Shown here piece by piece: positions 59,290-64,000 of a stretch of 64,000 bases of DNA. A model generated the notes under the pieces. The model was given only the letters and a program-made list of their open reading frames with translations, did no database searches and was not told where the DNA came from. The translations under genes were made by a program, and so were the position numbers. Numbering within the stretch: position 1 is the first letter of the stretch; each line of letters starts with the position of its first letter. Origin of the DNA: Corallibacter vietnamensis (GTDB lineage Bacteria > Bacteroidota > Bacteroidia > Flavobacteriales > Flavobacteriaceae); assembly GCF_039537875.1 (NCBI RefSeq), contig NZ_BAABBI010000001.1, positions 868,001 through 932,000 on the forward strand. The letters are read 5' to 3'.

Positions 59290-61590
59290 ATGATAAAAAA
59301 AGCGATTGCTCTTATACTTATAGCTATTACTGTTTTTTGGAGTTTTTACGTGCTTTTGCCAAGTAAAATCTCAAATATAGATGCGCCTAATAATGCGTTT
59401 TCTACAGATCGCGCTTTAGTTCAATTAAAAGAAATTTCTAAAGCACCTCATTATTTAGGTAATGAAGCGCATGCAAAAGTTAGAGATTATATCATAAGTG
59501 AATTAGAAAAATTAGAACTAAAAACAGAAGTACAAATAGATTACTCTATGAGTCAATGGGGCAATTTATCAAAGCCTAAAAATGTATTGGCAAGAATACC
59601 CGGAAGCAATTCTGGCAAAGCACTTTTATTATTGTCACACTATGATAGTAATCCGCATTCGTCTGTAGGCGCAAGTGATGCTGGATCTGGAGTGGTTACA
59701 ATTCTGGAAGGAATACGTGCTTTTTTAAGTACCGGAAAACAACTTAAAAATGACATTATTATTCTTATAACCGATGGCGAAGAGCTGGGACTTAATGGTG
59801 CTGATATTTTTGTTAATAAACATCCCTGGGCAAAAGATGTTGGTTTAGTATTAAATTTTGAAGCTCGTGGAAGCGGAGGACCAAGCTATATGCTAATAGA
59901 AACAAACCAAGGAAACGCTAATTTAATGAAAGGTTTTGTTGCGGCAAATCCAGAGTTTCCTGTAGCTAATTCTTTAGCCTATAGTATTTATAAAATGCTT
60001 CCAAACGATACCGATTTAACACGTTTTAGAGCAGATAAAGATATTGACGGATTTAATTTCGCCTTTATAGATGATCATTTTGATTATCACACAGCTTTGG
60101 ATACTTATGAACGATTAGATAGAAATACACTTGAACATCAAGGTAGTTATTTAATGCCGCTTTTAACATATTTTGCTGATGCTGATTTAACAAACATAAA
60201 AAGCACAGAAGACTACATTTATTTTAACGTACCATTATTTAAAACGGTGATTTATCCTTTTTCTTGGATTATTCCTATGCTTATAATTGCTTTGGTTTTA
60301 TTTATAGGGTTGTTGGTTTATGGTTTAAAAAGAAAAGCGATAACTGTTTCTGAAATTAGAAAAGGATATGGTGCATTTTTCATAGCATTACTAGTATCTG
60401 GAGGAATTGGTTTTGGCCTATGGAAACTTATACTTATTGTATATCCTCAATACAATGAGATGCTTCACGGATTTACTTACAACGGGCATACATATATAGC
60501 ACTGTTTGTTTGTATTGCTTTAGCTATTTGTTTTTATGTATATCATAAAGTTTACAACGTTGAAAATACAGCTAGTTTGTTAGTTGCTCCGTTGTCGTTT
60601 TGGTTGCTTATTTGTGCAATAGTAGCATTTAAACTACAAGGCGCTAGCTTTTTTATTATTCCCGTGTTTTTTGCGTTATTGAGTTTGTTTGTTGTCATTA
60701 GACAAAAAAAACCAAACCTTATTTTACTTGCTTTATTAGGAATGCCGCTGCTTACAATTATGGCGCCTTTAGTAAAAATGTTTCCCGTTGGTTTAGGACT
60801 CAAAATTTTATTTGTGTCCTGTATTTTTGTAGTACTTATTTTTAGTTTATTAATCTCTGTTTTTGGATATTTTAAGCATAAAAATAGATTATCAGTTGTA
60901 TTTATAATAGCAAGTGTTTGGTTCTTGATATCAGCCCATACAAATTCTCATTTTACACAAAATACTCCTAAACCGAATAGCTTAATTTACATGTTAGATA
61001 CTAATTCAAATACTGCTGTTTGGGCAACATATGATGATGTTTTAGATACGTGGACAGAAGCTTATCTTACTAAAACTCCAGATAATGCCGATTTACTAAA
61101 GCAAAATACCATAGGTAGTAAATACAAATCAGGGTTTACGTATACTAAAAAGGCACCTTTAAAACAGTTACAAAAACCAGTAATAGATATATCACACGAT
61201 ACCATTGTAAATGGAAAAAGACAAATTGCTATTTGTATTACTTCAAAACGACAAGCAGAGCGTGTTGAGGTTTTTTCTGATACAACAAATGTATTTTATA
61301 GCGCAACAATAAATGGTGTAAGCGCCTATCAAAACACAGATTCTGAATACGTGTTCAGTGAAAGGCTAAATAACAGGTTGTTTAGTTATTTTGTGACAGA
61401 CAATGAACTATTAGATATAATTATTACAGTTCCTGAAAGTCAAGAAACAAGTTTGCAGTTTTATGAGTGCACATACGATTTACTTACAAATGCGATGTTT
61501 TCTGTTCCAGATAGAAAAGCAAATATGATTCCAAAACCATTTGTTTTAAATGATGCTGTAGTAATAAAAAGCTCGCTTACTATTAAATAA
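59290..61590 (+). CDS. M28-family membrane peptidase (aminopeptidase-like)
   Basis: 766 residues. One N-terminal membrane helix, then an M28 zinc peptidase domain (about 30-310): metal-binding HYDSNPHSSVGASDAGSG, catalytic Glu pair in TDGEELGLNG and HFDYHTALDT. From about 320 to 560 come about seven further membrane helices, followed by a periplasmic C-terminal domain. This architecture (peptidase plus helices, ER-aminopeptidase-like) is common in Bacteroidota. It trims peptides from outside the inner membrane. Confidence 0.9.
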   Translation: MIKKAIALILIAITVFWSFYVLLPSKISNIDAPNNAFSTDRALVQLKEISKAPHYLGNEAHAKVRDYIISELEKLELKTEVQIDYSMSQWGNLSKPKNVLARIPGSNSGKALLLLSHYDSNPHSSVGASDAGSGVVTILEGIRAFLSTGKQLKNDIIILITDGEELGLNGADIFVNKHPWAKDVGLVLNFEARGSGGPSYMLIETNQGNANLMKGFVAANPEFPVANSLAYSIYKMLPNDTDLTRFRADKDIDGFNFAFIDDHFDYHTALDTYERLDRNTLEHQGSYLMPLLTYFADADLTNIKSTEDYIYFNVPLFKTVIYPFSWIIPMLIIALVLFIGLLVYGLKRKAITVSEIRKGYGAFFIALLVSGGIGFGLWKLILIVYPQYNEMLHGFTYNGHTYIALFVCIALAICFYVYHKVYNVENTASLLVAPLSFWLLICAIVAFKLQGASFFIIPVFFALLSLFVVIRQKKPNLILLALLGMPLLTIMAPLVKMFPVGLGLKILFVSCIFVVLIFSLLISVFGYFKHKNRLSVVFIIASVWFLISAHTNSHFTQNTPKPNSLIYMLDTNSNTAVWATYDDVLDTWTEAYLTKTPDNADLLKQNTIGSKYKSGFTYTKKAPLKQLQKPVIDISHDTIVNGKRQIAICITSKRQAERVEVFSDTTNVFYSATINGVSAYQNTDSEYVFSERLNNRLFSYFVTDNELLDIIITVPESQETSLQFYECTYDLLTNAMFSVPDRKANMIPKPFVLNDAVVIKSSLTIK

Positions 61591-61627
61591 TTAGCATTGC
61601 TTTAAGAGTTTACATACAGATTTTTTT

Positions 61628-61635
61628 TAGTTTTG
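61628..61635 (+). promoter_or_regulatory. Putative promoter -7 element of the TPR protein gene
   Basis: TAGTTTTG matches TAnnTTTG exactly, 26 bases before the ATG at 61662. Confidence 0.5.
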
Positions 61636-61661
61636 AGACGATAAATTAAAAATATATAATA

Positions 61662-62381
61662 ATGAAACGATTATTACTACTTGTTGTATTAGTAACTGCT
61701 TTTTCAGCAAATGCACAAACAAATCAGCAATTGCTAAAGCATTATGAAGCTTTTTATAAACAAATGCGAGAGCAAGGCGATATTCAAGGCATGATAAATG
61801 GTTTAACGCATCTTAATGTGCTAGCACCATCTCAAGCTAGAAAAGATACATTGTCATACATTTACATGAGCGAAGGTAAATACGTTCAGGCATTAAATAC
61901 TATTGGTATTGAAAAAAACGTGTCAGATTCTGATATGGCATTAGAGGTAAAAGCTGTATCGTTAAAATCATTAGGAGAAACAGAACGTGCTATTGAACAA
62001 TTTAAAGTGATGTATGATAGAGAGCCAAATGTAGGTGCTGCATACGAGTTAGCAGAACTATATTTACAAACTCAAAAACTAACAGAGGCAAATACTTATA
62101 TTCAATACGGGTTATTGAACTCTCAAGATGATATGGCAAAAACATTTTATGAAACACAGCAGCCATATAGAGTGCCGTTAAAAGCAGCTTTTTTGTATTT
62201 AAAAGGCTTGGTAAAGTTTAACGAAAATAAAACAGAGAATATTGATACTGCTATTTCGTTTTTAGATCAAGCGTTATCAATGGCGCCAAATTTCAATATG
62301 GCAAATATTAGTAAAAACGCCCTGTTATCTCAAAAACAGAAACCTGCTGAAACTCAAAATTCAGGAGAAAATAAAAATTAG
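61662..62381 (+). CDS. Secreted tetratricopeptide-repeat protein
   Basis: 239 residues with a signal peptide (MKRLLLLVVLVTAFSANAQ). Several TPR-like helical repeats follow (AYELAELYLQTQKLTEANTYI). The C-terminus is charged and low in complexity. Role unknown; TPR proteins in Bacteroidota envelopes often serve as scaffolds. Confidence 0.85.
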   Translation: MKRLLLLVVLVTAFSANAQTNQQLLKHYEAFYKQMREQGDIQGMINGLTHLNVLAPSQARKDTLSYIYMSEGKYVQALNTIGIEKNVSDSDMALEVKAVSLKSLGETERAIEQFKVMYDREPNVGAAYELAELYLQTQKLTEANTYIQYGLLNSQDDMAKTFYETQQPYRVPLKAAFLYLKGLVKFNENKTENIDTAISFLDQALSMAPNFNMANISKNALLSQKQKPAETQNSGENKN

Positions 62382-62400
62382 ATAACGATATATTTAGAAC

Positions 62401-62434
62401 AAAAAAAGCAGCATAATTTTATGCTGCTTTTTTT
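62401..62434. terminator. Bidirectional terminator between the TPR gene and fbp
   Basis: A long stem: A-run plus GCAGCATA (62401-62415) pairing with TATGCTGC plus T-run (62420-62434). It sits between the two converging genes. Confidence 0.88.
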
Positions 62435-62451
62435 ATTGTTTTAAAATATGA

Positions 62452-63459
62452 CTATGCGTATTTGGCCATAAACTCTTCAGCCTTTTTCACCATGTTTTTA
62501 CTACCGCAAATAAATGGTACACGCTGATGCAGCTCTGTAGGCTGTATGTCTAATATACGAGTAAATCCGTCACTTGCCATACCGCTTGCTTGTTCTGCTA
62601 AAAAAGCCATCGGATTGCATTCATAAAGTAAACGTAATTTACCATTTGAGTTTTTAGAACTTTTTGGATATAGATAAATCCCACCTTTTATCATATTTCT
62701 ATGAAAGTCAGATACTAAAGAGCCTATATATCTACTTGTATAAGGGCGATCACCTTCTTCCATTTGGCAATACTTTATGTAATCTTTGATGCCTTGTGGA
62801 AAGTGGATGTAGTTTCCTTCGTTTACGGAATAAATATGACCATCTTCAGGGAACTTCATATCAGGATGTGATAAGTAAAATGTTCCAATTGCTGGGTTAA
62901 GTGTAAAACCATTTACGCCATCTCCAGTAGTATAAACAATCATTGTTGATGTTCCATAAACAACATAGCCTGCAGCAACTTGTTGGTTTCCTTTTTGAAG
63001 AAAATCCTCAATAGTTACAGGAGTTCCAACAGGTGTAACACGTCTATAAATAGAAAATATTGTTCCAACAGAAACATTAACATCAATGTTTGAAGAACCA
63101 TCAAGCGGATCAATTAAAACCACATATTTATTCTGATTATTTTCATCTTGACTGTTTATAGTTATAAAATCATCTTCTTCTTCACTCGCAATACCACAAA
63201 CAATATTTCTCTTGGTCATGGTTTGTATAAACTTGTTATTCGCATAAACATCTAGCTTTTGTTGGTCTTCACCTTGAATGTTAGTATCACCAGCTGCGCC
63301 AATAATATCAACCAAACCAGCCTTGTTTACTTCGTGATTTACAACTTTTGCAGCTAGCCTTATTGAATTAATAAGTCTAGATAATTCTCCAGATGTATAC
63401 TTAAATGATGCTTGATTTTCAATGATAAACTCTCCTAGAGTTTGATTTTTTCGAGACAT
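62452..63459 (-). CDS. fbp: Fructose-1,6-bisphosphatase, class 1
   Basis: 335 residues. The metal-binding and substrate motif DPLDGSSNIDVNVSVGTIF is intact, as are CGIASEEEDDF and GGIYLYPK. This is the FBPase of gluconeogenesis, hydrolysing the 1-phosphate. It is monocistronic and diverges from the GNAT gene at the right edge. Confidence 0.97.
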   Translation of the reverse strand: MSRKNQTLGEFIIENQASFKYTSGELSRLINSIRLAAKVVNHEVNKAGLVDIIGAAGDTNIQGEDQQKLDVYANNKFIQTMTKRNIVCGIASEEEDDFITINSQDENNQNKYVVLIDPLDGSSNIDVNVSVGTIFSIYRRVTPVGTPVTIEDFLQKGNQQVAAGYVVYGTSTMIVYTTGDGVNGFTLNPAIGTFYLSHPDMKFPEDGHIYSVNEGNYIHFPQGIKDYIKYCQMEEGDRPYTSRYIGSLVSDFHRNMIKGGIYLYPKSSKNSNGKLRLLYECNPMAFLAEQASGMASDGFTRILDIQPTELHQRVPFICGSKNMVKKAEEFMAKYA

Positions 63460-63556
63460 GAAACCTGTAGTGTTGTGTTTTTACAAATATCGTATTTTTT
63501 ACGAAACTACAACGTTTTCGTCAAAGATTAATAATAGATAATCACTTACTTTAAGT

Positions 63557-63564
63557 TATATTTG
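63557..63564 (+). promoter_or_regulatory. Putative promoter -7 element of the right-edge GNAT gene
   Basis: TATATTTG matches TAnnTTTG exactly, 17 bases before the ATG at 63582. Confidence 0.5.
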
Positions 63565-63581
63565 GTATTAAAATAATTCAT

Positions 63582-64000
63582 ATGAATTTTACTATTAGAG
63601 TCGCTGAAAAGGGTGATATGACTGCTGTATTAAATTTAATTAATGAACTTGCTGTTTTTGAAAAAGAACCAGATGCTGTTGAGGTGACTGTAAATGATTT
63701 AGTTAATTATGGTTTTTCTAATAATCCATCTTTTCATTGTTTTGTTGCAGAGTATCACACTAAAATAGTAGGGATAGCGTTGGTTTATATGCGATTCTCT
63801 ACTTGGAAAGGCGCTGTTTTACATCTAGAAGATTTAATAGTAAGTCAAGATATGCGAGGCCAAGGATTAGGAACTCTTTTGCTTGATGAAGTTGTAAAAT
63901 ATGGAAATCAGTTAGGCGTGAAAAGAATAAGCTGGGAAGTGCTAGACTGGAATGAGTCTGCAATAGCTTTTTATGAAAAAAAGGGTGCCAACGTTATGAG
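63582..64000 (+). CDS. GNAT-family N-acetyltransferase (3' end outside window)
   Basis: 139 codons are visible and the frame runs off the window. It begins MNFTIRVAEKGDM and contains the diamine-acetyltransferase-like layout: AVFEKEPDAVEVT, LEDLIVSQDMRGQGLGTLLL (acetyl-CoA loop) and ISWEVLDWNESAIAFYEK. This pattern is close to spermidine/spermine or thialysine acetyltransferases, but the substrate is not certain. It is divergent from fbp. Confidence 0.88.
   Translation, partial: MNFTIRVAEKGDMTAVLNLINELAVFEKEPDAVEVTVNDLVNYGFSNNPSFHCFVAEYHTKIVGIALVYMRFSTWKGAVLHLEDLIVSQDMRGQGLGTLLLDEVVKYGNQLGVKRISWEVLDWNESAIAFYEKKGANVM

Noticed and set aside
1..64000. Prophage, insertion sequence, tRNA or rRNA genes
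   Set aside because: No transposase, integrase, phage structural gene or recognisable tRNA/rRNA sequence was seen anywhere in the window.

Overview
The window is AT-rich DNA from a member of the phylum Bacteroidota, very probably the family Flavobacteriaceae. Several things point there: a flexirubin-type pigment cluster with dialkylresorcinol genes (darA, darB), a type IX secretion C-terminal sorting domain, Bacteroidota-type promoters (-7 element TAnnTTTG, often with no Shine-Dalgarno sequence), TTG starts, a class Id-like ribonucleotide reductase, and a tyrosine ammonia-lyase very close to the Flavobacterium johnsoniae enzyme as I remember it. No tRNA, rRNA, CRISPR array, insertion sequence or prophage was recognised.

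Region 1 (1-27,551) is a hybrid aryl-polyene/dialkylresorcinol (flexirubin) gene cluster. On the minus strand about 28 tightly packed genes, many overlapping by 1-20 bp, run from fabG (23,366) down to an MMPL/RND exporter cut by the left edge. Chain building uses two acyl carrier proteins, three intact ketosynthases, one ketosynthase-fold protein that has lost its catalytic triad (chain-length-factor-like), one half-length ketosynthase-like protein, a ketoreductase and three hotdog-fold dehydratase-like proteins. DarB and DarA make the dialkylresorcinol part. A BtrH-type acyltransferase, an LpxL-type acyltransferase, a thioesterase and an O-methyltransferase probably load, release or tailor. 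An ABC-2 exporter, a LolA-like carrier, a LolB/DUF3261-like lipoprotein, a beta-barrel protein, a GT2-DUF2062 protein and the MMPL exporter probably move the pigment to the outer membrane. Tyrosine ammonia-lyase (starter 4-coumarate) and a divergent flavin-dependent halogenase-like enzyme sit at the upstream end. No starter-unit ligase is visible; it may lie beyond the left edge.

Region 2 (27,594-46,634) is housekeeping: an SDR-type threonine dehydrogenase, an M13 peptidase, a TerB-like protein, mfd, a thioredoxin-like protein, a YraN-family protein, an LD-carboxypeptidase, metG (with a repeat element apparently inserted in frame), tex, two small-molecule transporters and ferritin.

Region 3 (46,675-50,962) holds a small Cys/Lys-rich gene, the decayed remnant of a phosphoenolpyruvate carboxylase gene, and nrdB-nrdA. 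The ATP-cone regulatory domain is on the radical subunit NrdB and absent from NrdA.

Region 4 (51,019-64,000) holds ssb, a spermidine-synthase-like protein flanked by short direct repeats, a GNAT enzyme with a Zn-ribbon protein, a possible 29-residue membrane microprotein, a secreted LRR protein with a T9SS signal next to a lipoprotein, a TPR-histidine kinase/LytTR regulator pair, a CBS protein, an M28 peptidase, a TPR protein, class 1 fructose-bisphosphatase and a GNAT gene cut by the right edge.
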